64,000 nt of DNA. Origin: Yoonia maricola (GTDB lineage: Bacteria > Pseudomonadota > Alphaproteobacteria > Rhodobacterales > Rhodobacteraceae). Positions 52,797 to 61,347 of the stretch are shown one piece after another. The translations under genes were made by a program, and so were the position numbers. Location: contig NZ_PGTY01000005.1 of the NCBI RefSeq assembly GCF_002797915.1, forward strand, positions 93,607 to 157,606. The letters are read 5' to 3'. Positions within the stretch are counted from its first letter, which is position 1, and the number at the start of each line of letters is the position of its first letter. The notes under the pieces were generated by a model. That model saw only the letters and a program-made list of their open reading frames with translations. It searched no databases and was not told the DNA's origin.

Positions 52797-53791
52797 CGCG
52801 CAATCCCGCTGACTTGACGCAGATAGATCGTCGAGGAGTGGATCAAGTGGTCCTGCCCATCGCACGGCAGCGCTGCGAGCCACAGCAAACCGACCGTTCC
52901 GAGATCCAGATCAACGTCAATGCGTCGCAGGTCCAGCGGCACGTCAATCCTGTCAACACCGATATCGGTAAAGCTTTCCGCCCGAATGGCTGGCAATTTA
53001 TGCGAGAGGTTTTGCCCCTCTCCAAAACCGACAAGGTTCAGGGTCTCATTTCCCTGAAACGCCTGTGCTTGCCGCAATCCGGGCGGGGCCGCGTGGTAAA
53101 AGTCGGGCTTGAAATCCAATGGCAAAAGAGGTGCCCTCTGATCTTGCCATGCTGCATCATAGGTACCGGCATCCGTTAAACGGGGCGCCCAATGGCGGTG
53201 AATGGGGCCGCATCCAACAGGGTGTGTCTGAGGGTCCAGGAGCGGATTCGGCTGATCCTGAGGTGCAAGCACGCGCGGCAACATTACAGGGTCCGAGCCC
53301 GCCGGTGTCAAAAACCCGCAGCCCACAGGATTGGATGGATGAAGGCTGCCATCGTCCCGTTGCCCCCCCGCAGATTGGCTCCAAGTCAGGGGCAATCTGT
53401 CTTCGTAAAGATTTTCAACGACCACCCTGTCTTGGACACGGCGCGCTTGCCGCGCGGGCCAGAACTGCATGTCTTGCGCGATGTTACCGACGCCGATGTG
53501 CGCAAGGCTGCCGTCCTGTGGAATGTCTTTGCGAACAGTACCAGACACTGTGATCTCGGCACCTGCCAGAAAGGGCACGATATCGCTGTCCGCCGTCAGC
53601 TCATCGAGGTCAGCACCCGCCATTTCAGGGGCCAGGCGCACCGGGGTCTGGCTCTCTGACAAATCCCATAAGCCGTCAGCGCGGGCGATCAGCGTTGCCC
53701 GCAGCGCAAGGCACAGAACCTCGTGCCCCTCACGGTCACGATCAAAGGCTTTGCCAGCGGCAAACGGGGTTTTGTTCTTCAATGCCCACAT
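52793..53791 (-). CDS. DUF2169 type VI effector adaptor
   Basis: A 332-residue protein resembling DUF2169. The N-terminal block (FAAGKAFDRDREGHEVLCLALRATL), the central GDLxH-like VGNIAQDMQFWP region and the HWAPR...AWQDQRAPLLPLDFKPDFYHAAP pattern are characteristic. In Pseudomonas the DUF2169 protein co-TecT assists loading of a PAAR-linked nuclease effector, so an adaptor role is expected here. Coupled to the next gene; 3 bp after the previous. Confidence 0.82.
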   Translation of the reverse strand: MWALKNKTPFAAGKAFDRDREGHEVLCLALRATLIARADGLWDLSESQTPVRLAPEMAGADLDELTADSDIVPFLAGAEITVSGTVRKDIPQDGSLAHIGVGNIAQDMQFWPARQARRVQDRVVVENLYEDRLPLTWSQSAGGQRDDGSLHPSNPVGCGFLTPAGSDPVMLPRVLAPQDQPNPLLDPQTHPVGCGPIHRHWAPRLTDAGTYDAAWQDQRAPLLPLDFKPDFYHAAPPGLRQAQAFQGNETLNLVGFGEGQNLSHKLPAIRAESFTDIGVDRIDVPLDLRRIDVDLDLGTVGLLWLAALPCDGQDHLIHSSTIYLRQVSGIAR

Positions 53792-53794
53792 GGA

Positions 53795-54307
53795 TCAATC
53801 TGTCCGTGCACGCGCTGCCGCCAAAAGCGGGTCGACGATGGCATCTGCGGCGTCTTTTATGTCTTGGGGGGCTGCGGCTGTCAGCTCCGCACGACCATGT
53901 ATCGGAAACCGAACAGCCCATGCGGTTCCGGCCCGCTCAAAAACGTAATCATGCATCAGCGCCCAGCCATCGGCGGCGCCAAATCTCTCAAGCATCCGGA
54001 CTGCGCCGAGAAGCAGCAGCTGTTCGCGCCAATTTTCCGCCGCGAGCAACGCCGTCAATGTGTATCGACCCTCGCCAGATGTCTCAAAGAAAGATCCCTC
54101 TCGCTGCCCTTTAGCCTTCAGGTCGTTGAGGATTGAGCTCACGCGAACGGCCCCAATCCTTTGCCACAGTATAAAATCGTCTGATTGGGCACCGAGAATG
54201 GCCCAATCGTTCCATTCCTGTGGCGGGGCCAAGGACGCGTCGCGCCACGCCTCAAGAGAGGCCGTGGGGAGTGTGATCGACAGGCATAGGGTAGAGGGTT
54301 CTGACAT
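53795..54307 (-). CDS. Unrecognised 170-residue protein in VgrG island
   Basis: No family recognised with confidence. Soluble, no signal peptide. Starts with a beta segment (LCLSITLPTASLEAWRD), has ADDFILWQRIGA-like helical stretches, a central TLTALLAAENWREQLLLLGAVRMLERFG helix, and an alanine-rich C terminus. It is 3 bp from the DUF2169 gene and 2 bp from the DUF3396 gene, so it belongs to the effector operon. It might be a chaperone or a second immunity protein. Confidence 0.75.
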   Translation of the reverse strand: MSEPSTLCLSITLPTASLEAWRDASLAPPQEWNDWAILGAQSDDFILWQRIGAVRVSSILNDLKAKGQREGSFFETSGEGRYTLTALLAAENWREQLLLLGAVRMLERFGAADGWALMHDYVFERAGTAWAVRFPIHGRAELTAAAPQDIKDAADAIVDPLLAAARARTD

Positions 54308-54309
54308 CG

Positions 54310-55266
54310 CTAAGTCGCCTCTTCAAACCGGCGCAGCCATCCCAATGTGGTGACATGCGGGTCAAGGGGGGGCGGTACTTTGAACAGATGCATGGGCTTG
54401 TCGGGATAGTCCACGTAACGGTGTGGTGCGATGAGCTTGTCTACGGCAACATAGGCTTCTGGAACCCCGTGCATGTTGATGTCACCCATCTGCGGATGGG
54501 TGCAGGCCTGAACGATGATCCCACCCCGATAATCATGGACGCGACCTTCGGGGTGCAAAGCACCAGCAATGGCATCCCGCCCGCCCAGTGTTTCCACCCA
54601 AACATCGTCCAGCACCGTGAGCCAGTTCACGGCACGTAGACCAGCATGCGGCTTGCGCGCGGACCAATCAATATTCGTTGCATGGTCTAATCCGCTAAAC
54701 CGCGCCAGAGACGGCCAAGCCTCAACCGTGCGTTGCCGCTCCATCCCCGGCGTACTCACCAGCCCAATTCCAAAACTCCCTTGTTCAGGTTTCAAATGGC
54801 TGCACCATTGTTGCAGATGGGCGACGAAATCAGAGCGGTTTGATTTGAGCCATGTCAAAGGCATGTGAAAACGACAGCGCCCATACTTCGACTTCAGATT
54901 GGGGTTGTCCAGATCGTAGGGCGCAAAGACATCCAGCCGAAATGGTGGGATTACACCTTCAGCAAACAAATCCAAATTGAACGAAAGAGTATAGTCATCT
55001 TCAGGAATTGCATTTTCGAAGTCGTGACGCCAGTTGTCACCGACAATGGGTAACTCACGCCCATTGGCTTTCCGAAAACGAGTCACCGCACGGCTGAAAA
55101 CGGACAAATATGCATCGGCCATATCGCTGATTGCGGGTGCCTTGCGGTGGTCGGTGTTGCTTAGAAAAAGGGTGCCCACTCCTGCATAGCGCAACACTTC
55201 CTTGCCGGTCTTTTCTGACAGTACAGGGATGTTGTTGAGATTCTGGTATTCGTTCTTTTCGTCCAT
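54310..55266 (-). CDS. DUF3396 (TsiV-type) immunity protein
   Basis: A 318-residue soluble protein with the DUF3396 pattern, a family linked to immunity against VRR-NUC/REase type VI toxins. Recognisable parts are SFGIGLVSTPGMERQRTVEAWPSLARFSGLDH and VNWLTVLDDVWVETLGGRDAIA. It lies 35 bp downstream of the toxin gene. Base content drops to 20 of 60 G/C in 54961-55020, unlike the rest of the island. Confidence 0.82.
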   Translation of the reverse strand: MDEKNEYQNLNNIPVLSEKTGKEVLRYAGVGTLFLSNTDHRKAPAISDMADAYLSVFSRAVTRFRKANGRELPIVGDNWRHDFENAIPEDDYTLSFNLDLFAEGVIPPFRLDVFAPYDLDNPNLKSKYGRCRFHMPLTWLKSNRSDFVAHLQQWCSHLKPEQGSFGIGLVSTPGMERQRTVEAWPSLARFSGLDHATNIDWSARKPHAGLRAVNWLTVLDDVWVETLGGRDAIAGALHPEGRVHDYRGGIIVQACTHPQMGDINMHGVPEAYVAVDKLIAPHRYVDYPDKPMHLFKVPPPLDPHVTTLGWLRRFEEAT

Positions 55267-55301
55267 GGTACCGTCTCTTTAACTTCCTGAGCGTTCTGGC
55301 C

Positions 55302-56360
55302 CTATTGCGTCGCCAGCGCCGTGCCACCACCGAGTACCAGAGCGCCGGCGCATGCCACGGATGCAACGCAAGCTGCGCCCGCAACCCCGACAACAACCAC
55401 ACCAGCGACCACACCAGTGCCAACGAGGATTCTTTTGCCCCAAGACCATTCGCCTTCATCCTCAAGCGATGGCGCAGGCGCAGGTGTTTCGACCGGCACG
55501 GGTTCACCGGGTGGGCCACCGCCCCAGCAGGGGCAATCATTCTCAACGTCGATCTGTTCATATTCAATCCCGAGATCATCAGCCGCCCGGTTGTAGGCGC
55601 TGTTTGGATCTGCCGGATTCTGGTTCGCGTTGAACGTATCGCCGGGGAATTTCATCTCGATCATCCGCGTCGGGTTGCCCGCGCTGTCAACGGTTACGAT
55701 ATCAGGGCGAATGCCCCCACCCGGTGTGAAAACATTGGAGGTGGGTCCGGTCCCTGCTCCGTTTGAAATGACCTGCCAAGCGCCATTCACAACCGTCATC
55801 GACACTTCGCGCCAGATGCGCGACCCGCCGGGATAGACACCATCATCATAGAGGTGCTCTTCGATCTTTGACGCCACACAGTTCTGAAAGAAAACAGCCG
55901 TGGCGCATTCGCATGCGGCCTCACACAGCCAATCGTCAATTTCGCTGGGTGTCAGCGGCGGCTGATCCAGCCCCCCCAATGAAACGGTGTTGCCCTTGTT
56001 CATCAGCATCTTGTCGGTCAATCGGCACGCGGGCTGCCCTTCGAAATAAACATCCGGAGACCAGCTTAACCACGTGGCTTTGTCCTTGTTCACGCCAGAC
56101 TTCACGCCGCCGCCAGAGCCCGGCTCGTCCCCGATCGAAACCGAAAACTCGGACCCTTTGATGGCGCACATGTTTCCGCCATCGGCCTTCACCGATGTCG
56201 TGCCCTTGGCCAGGTCCTTTGAGAACGCGATATTCGGATAAGGGAGGGGCGCGTTGTTTGCTGGCGGCGTTTTGCAGACGTCGGGCAGAGTGTTTCGCAC
56301 CACACCTTGAGATGCCTTATGGCAAAGGCTGAGCCCGTTGATGTTGACCGTGATGACCAT
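55302..56360 (-). CDS. PAAR-like DUF4150 protein with PD-(D/E)xK nuclease toxin
   Basis: A 352-residue type VI cargo. Residues about 22-128 form the PAAR-like DUF4150 tip (PYPNIAFSKDLAKGT, PDVYFEGQPACRLTDKMLMNKGNT). Residues about 140-275 contain GGGIRPDIV (D220) and IEMKFPGD (E235, K237), the PD-(D/E)xK nuclease signature of VRR-NUC/REase toxins. A proline-rich linker precedes a C-terminal hydrophobic Gly/Ala/Val stretch (310-349). The gene overlaps the 88-residue gene by one base and precedes its immunity candidate. Confidence 0.85.
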   Translation of the reverse strand: MVITVNINGLSLCHKASQGVVRNTLPDVCKTPPANNAPLPYPNIAFSKDLAKGTTSVKADGGNMCAIKGSEFSVSIGDEPGSGGGVKSGVNKDKATWLSWSPDVYFEGQPACRLTDKMLMNKGNTVSLGGLDQPPLTPSEIDDWLCEAACECATAVFFQNCVASKIEEHLYDDGVYPGGSRIWREVSMTVVNGAWQVISNGAGTGPTSNVFTPGGGIRPDIVTVDSAGNPTRMIEMKFPGDTFNANQNPADPNSAYNRAADDLGIEYEQIDVENDCPCWGGGPPGEPVPVETPAPAPSLEDEGEWSWGKRILVGTGVVAGVVVVGVAGAACVASVACAGALVLGGGTALATQ

Positions 56361-56626
56361 CAGTTCAGTTCGATCAACGCACCATCAAGCGTAATGCTCT
56401 CCGTTGCCGTCTGAACCACGGCCGCACCATCAAGACGGATTGTGCCATTTTCGTGCAAGGTGACACGGGCTTTACCGACCTGAAGCGCAAGCCGTGCACC
56501 GCTCGCGTCAATGTCCACCGCGTTCAGCAGAAAACGAAGCTTCACCATGTCCTCTGGCGATACCGCCATCCCGCCGTCTTCAGTCGCTCGGGCGTCGAAG
56601 AACCCTTCTGTACTCAATTTATTCAT
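56360..56626 (-). CDS. 88-residue beta-rich protein beside the PAAR-like gene
   Basis: No named family recognised. The C-terminal half (KARVTLHENGTIRLDGAAVVQ and ESITLDGALIELN) repeats alternating strand-turn units like the end of VgrG (STLTMSKEGDILLKGKRIKLDADQIDMN). It could be a miniature beta-helix that joins spike and PAAR-like tip. TGATG overlap couples it to the toxin gene. Confidence 0.65.
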   Translation of the reverse strand: MNKLSTEGFFDARATEDGGMAVSPEDMVKLRFLLNAVDIDASGARLALQVGKARVTLHENGTIRLDGAAVVQTATESITLDGALIELN

Positions 56627-56649
56627 AGCGTCTTCCTTTCTGGCCGTTC

Positions 56650-56687
56650 GGGCCCATGCTGTGCCTCAAAATTCACAGCATGGGCCC
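56650..56687 (-). repeat. Perfect 14-bp inverted repeat
   Basis: GGGCCCATGCTGTG and CACAGCATGGGCCC flank a ten-base loop, between the 397-residue gene and the 88-residue gene. No T run follows on the minus strand. It may be an mRNA processing or attenuating hairpin dividing two cargo modules of the operon. Confidence 0.7.
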
Positions 56688-56742
56688 TGTCACGAGCGAA
56701 ACTCCTGTTTACAAAGACGGCCCGATTGTGGGCCACCAAAAA

Positions 56743-57936
56743 TCATTCCTTTGGCACAGCGCTGTAATAGCTGTGCAACGCCTCAATCTGCATCGCCTGC
56801 ACATAGTTGGCATGCATGCTTGTTCCCAAGAGGTAGGGTTCCGATGGCGCGGCAGAGAGCATAACCGTCGCCAAGACCCGCCCATCGAGCCCAATCGTGT
56901 GAAGCACGTTCACCTTAAGCATCGGCTCACCTTCGGCTTGTTCAGCCCGGAAAGTGTACAACGCGTTAAAGTGCGTGAGCGGCCGCAAAAACGCAAAGTT
57001 GGTCGCTTCGACAGGGTGCAATTGAAATGGAGTGTCCGGCGCCAGATTTTCGAGCGCAAGTCGCGCCAAACCTGCAGCTGAATTCGCGACATCATCGTAT
57101 GATGGTGTTTCTTCTGGAGCGGACGTCCAACCTTGCGGTGCAGGTATTGATGCAAGCATCGCTGCGACATTTCCTAGCCGGTCAGCACCGTCTACCCAAA
57201 AGTCAAAAACGCCCTGCGAACCTTGGTCGATTGGACCTAGAACGCGGTTCCAGTGCGGTGGAAACTGCGACGTGAACTCAAGAGTTTCAGCCGCCGGCAA
57301 AGTCGTTGCCTGCAACGCGGTGTCGAACGGGCGCGGATCGGTGCCCGTTTCGAACCGGATACTTCCGACCATACGCGCGATATCTTCGGAATAGGTCTCG
57401 AAACGTTCAGCATCGAAACGCTGACGCAGCACGAGAAGCTCTTCGCCCCGTCTGAACACACTGATCCGATTGATCTTCATGACACCGCTCGTGTCATCAC
57501 CGCCCAACACCTCACCAAAACGGGGGTTATGCGCCGTCACACCAAAATTCGTCTTCCCCCAGGATCGGGCAAATAGGGTCGCGTATTCCGCAGCAACCGC
57601 GAGGCGTTCAGGCGCAACACGGGCCCGATACAGGCGCACCTCATAGCGGTCCCGTTCAAGCGGATCATATCCGATACGGATCTCCTCGAACGCATCAAAC
57701 AAGCCAAATTCGATAAAATCGCGCGGCACATCATTGCTGTCGTTCCAGATAAACCGCTCCGGAGCAGCCGTGCTGAAATCCATCGTCTCGCCGGACAGAT
57801 CAAAGGTGACCGTCGGTTCAACAGCGATCAGTTCAAATTTTTCGCCCTGCGGTTGTGCCTGACCCATCGTACCTGCCACCATTAATCCAAAAAGGACGCA
57901 AAAGAAGCGACCCAACCAATTCGCGTGCTGTCGCAT
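56743..57936 (-). CDS. Periplasmic protein of the VgrG island, unrecognised
   Basis: A 397-residue protein with a signal peptide (about 1-28, ending MGQAQ). Two similar alpha/beta segments are suspected (about 50-190 and 215-390), loosely like DcrB/DUF1795-type domains. ATG 57936 has AGGAGAA nine bases upstream; a GTG at 57954 is less likely. It is 22 bp after the 389-residue gene. A periplasmic immunity or receptor-like partner for that protein is a fair guess. Confidence 0.7.
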   Translation of the reverse strand: MRQHANWLGRFFCVLFGLMVAGTMGQAQPQGEKFELIAVEPTVTFDLSGETMDFSTAAPERFIWNDSNDVPRDFIEFGLFDAFEEIRIGYDPLERDRYEVRLYRARVAPERLAVAAEYATLFARSWGKTNFGVTAHNPRFGEVLGGDDTSGVMKINRISVFRRGEELLVLRQRFDAERFETYSEDIARMVGSIRFETGTDPRPFDTALQATTLPAAETLEFTSQFPPHWNRVLGPIDQGSQGVFDFWVDGADRLGNVAAMLASIPAPQGWTSAPEETPSYDDVANSAAGLARLALENLAPDTPFQLHPVEATNFAFLRPLTHFNALYTFRAEQAEGEPMLKVNVLHTIGLDGRVLATVMLSAAPSEPYLLGTSMHANYVQAMQIEALHSYYSAVPKE

Positions 57937-57958
57937 GGATGAATTCTCCTGCACATGC

Positions 57959-59128
57959 TTAATTGTTCCACCAAGACGAGATCATATTTGCAACCTTGTC
58001 GAGGCCGACAATACCACCGCGCCCTTTGACCCCTGCACCTAGTCCAAAGCCAGCCTTTACACCAGCCTCCGCAACTGCACGCCCGTCCTCATAGGTAACT
58101 TCACCTTCAGCACCAAGCTGAGCACCGACTTGCCCGCTCAATTCGGCACCGACCATGATGCCGATGTCCCAGTTTTCAGACAACTCTTCGACATCGTCGT
58201 TGGTGGACCAATTCCAAAGGTTAATCAATGGGTTGGCAATACGACGCGGCGTTATGTGAAGGTCGCCGCCGATCGTGCCTTCGACCACGTTAAGCTCACC
58301 GCCGAGTTTACCGGACAGTGTTACCTCTTCCGGCGATAGCACAGCTTCAACACTCGCCTCTGCTTCCCCTGACAAGACCGAACCATCCGCAGAGCCGACA
58401 AGCGCCAGATCCTCGTCGCTGGAAATCTCGCCTTCAAGGACTGAGCCGTTAATCTGCGCGACCCCGGACGCGTCAAGCCCCTCAGAGCCAAGCGAGAATG
58501 TTGCCGTCGCATCGCTATCTGCGCCAAGGACCCGTCCCGATCCGGCAAAGAGATCGCCGTCGTCCCCAAAGGAACCCTCCGCGACGGACACATCGAAAAA
58601 TTCATGTGAGGCTTCGGCTTCAGCAACCGTGACCTCGAGATCGTCCCACTTCCCGGCCCAGTCGTCGTCTGACCAGTCAGTACCGTCTGGATTGCGACGC
58701 GTGTAACCAGAGGCAAGATACTCGCGCACCCCACGTTGCGTGCCCTGGCGAACCCCGACGTCCTTGGTACTCCGAGAGCCGTCTAGCCCTGAGAAACTCC
58801 AGATTTGCTCTTCTTCCTCCTCAGCAGGAGGGGGAACTTCGGGCACAAGAATATTCGCGGGAGAGGCCACCGCGAAATCTGTCGCAACGCACATGTCGGC
58901 TTGGCCAGTTGGCTCAAAAAACGGCGCGCCCATGGGGGGGTGCCATTGCATCACACTATCGGTTCCGGAAAACGGAATTTTTGACTGCAACCGAAGATCA
59001 CTCGACATCATATTCGTTGCCGCAGGACCACCGACAGGTTGGTTTTGCGGCAAAAAGACATACGGCCCCAAGGGTGGGTCCGCTGGCGGGGTCGGTGTAA
59101 CCGGTGGCTTGGGTGTATCTTGCGGCAT
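57959..59128 (-). CDS. Unrecognised VgrG-linked cargo candidate
   Basis: A 389-residue protein without a signal peptide. Residues 1-105 are proline-rich with an acidic PPPAEEEEE tract; about 170-280 is built from short acidic beta repeats (GSVLEGEISSDEDLALVGSADGSVL...); about 315-389 is glycine/alanine-rich (GAELSGQVGAQLGAEGEV, AGFGLGAGVKGRGG) and ends SSWWNN, reminiscent of membrane-active toxins. It is the first gene after vgrG, 13 bp from it. Function inferred from position only. Confidence 0.7.
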   Translation of the reverse strand: MPQDTPKPPVTPTPPADPPLGPYVFLPQNQPVGGPAATNMMSSDLRLQSKIPFSGTDSVMQWHPPMGAPFFEPTGQADMCVATDFAVASPANILVPEVPPPAEEEEEQIWSFSGLDGSRSTKDVGVRQGTQRGVREYLASGYTRRNPDGTDWSDDDWAGKWDDLEVTVAEAEASHEFFDVSVAEGSFGDDGDLFAGSGRVLGADSDATATFSLGSEGLDASGVAQINGSVLEGEISSDEDLALVGSADGSVLSGEAEASVEAVLSPEEVTLSGKLGGELNVVEGTIGGDLHITPRRIANPLINLWNWSTNDDVEELSENWDIGIMVGAELSGQVGAQLGAEGEVTYEDGRAVAEAGVKAGFGLGAGVKGRGGIVGLDKVANMISSWWNN

Positions 59129-59141
59129 ACCGATTACACGA

Positions 59142-61205
59142 TCAGTTCATGTCGATTTGGTCTGCGTCGAGTTTGATGCGTTTGCCTTTAAGTAGGATAT
59201 CGCCTTCCTTAGACATGGTTAGTGTCGATTTCTCACCCACCTGAATGGTGATCTGATCGCCGACCCGCATCACTTGAACCTGACCGACATCAGATTCCCA
59301 ACGGCCCCGCACAATCGTTGACATCGCCTTGCCAACCGTTTGCTGGAACGATTGCCCCACGACAGTCGACTTTGCCACGCCGACAACCTCGGATGACGCG
59401 ACATTCACAATCTCGGATTTGTTCTTCTCAATGAAAATTTGCATGTTGCCTTTTGCAAAATTCAACACATCGGGGATTTTGACCTTCTCCATCACGCCGC
59501 CGAGCTTCGAAAAGAGCACCTGAGTCTTATTCATCAATGCACGCGAAAGTGGGTTCGAACCCACAGCAATCGACATGTTGCCCGAAATCACCTCGGAGTG
59601 ATCACCACCAACCTGAATAGATTTGTCCTGCCCCACAAATTCCGACTGGTCCTCCTCAACGCGCTTTGAGCGGTCATTCAAGATTTCGATGTTCATGTCC
59701 TTTTGGGCATGCATGTAAATCTCTTCTTGGCCACTCTCGTCTTCGAACCGTAATTCGTTGTGGCCGACGCCTTTGTGACTATCAGTCATAAACGTGGACC
59801 GCGTTTTGTGCTTGGGCAGCTCATAAGGTGTCGTGTTGTCCCCGTTGAACACGCAGCCGGTCACAATCGGCTTGTCGGGATCACCGCGCAGGTGTTCGAC
59901 GATGACTTCCATGCCGATGCGGGGGATCACCATGCCACCCCAACCCTTGCTTGCCCAGTTTTGAGACACACGGACGCGCATGGTGTGCGCACCTTCCAGA
60001 TCCCAGTGGAACCGACACAGGATGCGGCCATGCTCATCGCAGTCGATCTCGCCCTCGCCTACGACCACCGCCGTCTCAGGCCCTTGCACCTTCGGACCAA
60101 CCGTCCGGCGTTCGGGGCGGTAGGGCGTGTCTGTGGGCATCAGCACGTAGCTTCCGGCATAGGGCTGTTCATCATTTCCGCTGTCGCCGGACCCATAAGA
60201 CTGCGCGCGGAACCGATGCTCGGCCTTGAGGCAAACAAACGTCTGTCCAGTGGCCCCCGGCACCTCGTCCCCTTTCAGCGCCACCCGCCAGCCCGCGCCA
60301 AGGCTCACCACATCCCCTTGCGCATGATGGCGCGGCGCCTGGCCGCGCTCAGCCTGTGTCCGACGTCTCACACCCTCGCGACCTTCGTCCTGTTGCAGGT
60401 AATCCCCCGGCCAATCATAGCTTTCAATCTCGCCCGAGGGGTGGGTCGCATCGCCGGTATGATCCACCTCTTGTGCAGCGTTGGGCGTCTTGAAATTATA
60501 CTCTGTCAGCCGCACAGCCCCGGTCGTGATACGTTCGCCCACAGCCCAGGTTCTGAAGTGTTCCTCCTTATGCCGGTGGAACCCGTCAACACCATAAAAC
60601 GGACGCGTGCCGCCGGGAACTTCCGGCAGGCCAAATTCTGCATCCGTCAAGAGCAGGGTATGCGACCCATCCTCATGCGCCCATGACCAGCTGATACCGT
60701 GGCGTTCCAGCTGGCGGCGCACAAAATCCGCATCCGTATCGCCGTATTGCGTGGTGTACTCCAGAACGGGATAATCTTCCGTCAGCCGCAGGTCTAAATG
60801 CGGGTTCCCCAAATAGGCATATGCCGACAGCACTTCCTCGACAATCTGCACCACGGTCTTGTTGTGAAATATGCGCATATTACGGCGCAGGCCCGCCACG
60901 TGCAGCCATGGCCGCAGGACCAGATTATAGCGCCAACCGTTCTCCGACGCACCACACGCCTCTGCCTCACAGACGACGCCATCAAAAGCACGCGCACCAC
61001 TTGTGTGGTCAATCTCGACCGTCGCATGCGTACCGAGCAGGCTGTGCAAATCCAGCCCCGGTTGCGTTGATAGTGCCTCAACCCGCCACTCAAAATCGCC
61101 AGACAACTCCTCGGTGCCGTCCATGCGCAACAACACAAGTGTGTCCGCACCAAGCGACGTCGTAAGGCGGCCCTGACGATATTGCTGGGAAAAATGCGTG
61201 TTCAT
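59142..61205 (-). CDS. vgrG: VgrG/TssI type VI spike protein
   Basis: A 687-residue spike. The gp27-like N-terminal portion (about 15-370; YNLVLRPWLHVAGLRRNMRIFHNKTVVQIVEEVL, QYGDTDADFVRRQLERHGI), the gp5 OB domain (about 380-470; RVRVSQNWASKGWGGMVIPRIGMEVIVEHLRGDPDKPIVTGCVFNG) and a C-terminal beta-helix (about 490-687) are clear. No toxin extension. ATG 61205 has GGA nine bases upstream; ATG 61226 is the alternative. Core T6SS genes are outside the window. Confidence 0.93.
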   Translation of the reverse strand: MNTHFSQQYRQGRLTTSLGADTLVLLRMDGTEELSGDFEWRVEALSTQPGLDLHSLLGTHATVEIDHTSGARAFDGVVCEAEACGASENGWRYNLVLRPWLHVAGLRRNMRIFHNKTVVQIVEEVLSAYAYLGNPHLDLRLTEDYPVLEYTTQYGDTDADFVRRQLERHGISWSWAHEDGSHTLLLTDAEFGLPEVPGGTRPFYGVDGFHRHKEEHFRTWAVGERITTGAVRLTEYNFKTPNAAQEVDHTGDATHPSGEIESYDWPGDYLQQDEGREGVRRRTQAERGQAPRHHAQGDVVSLGAGWRVALKGDEVPGATGQTFVCLKAEHRFRAQSYGSGDSGNDEQPYAGSYVLMPTDTPYRPERRTVGPKVQGPETAVVVGEGEIDCDEHGRILCRFHWDLEGAHTMRVRVSQNWASKGWGGMVIPRIGMEVIVEHLRGDPDKPIVTGCVFNGDNTTPYELPKHKTRSTFMTDSHKGVGHNELRFEDESGQEEIYMHAQKDMNIEILNDRSKRVEEDQSEFVGQDKSIQVGGDHSEVISGNMSIAVGSNPLSRALMNKTQVLFSKLGGVMEKVKIPDVLNFAKGNMQIFIEKNKSEIVNVASSEVVGVAKSTVVGQSFQQTVGKAMSTIVRGRWESDVGQVQVMRVGDQITIQVGEKSTLTMSKEGDILLKGKRIKLDADQIDMN

Positions 61206-61347
61206 CGTTAAATCCAATGCATGCAATTAATAGGTGAAACTTACTGGTTACGCCAAATAAATGAAACCCACTTTCTCGATACCGTCCAAGGTTGCCGCTG
61301 CTGATCTGCGTGCCTTGAAGCCTGTTATGGGTCTGATTCTTATGTGC

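Noticed and set aside
59760..60686. Plus-strand 308-codon frame opposite vgrG
   Set aside because: VgrG domains are unambiguous on the minus strand.
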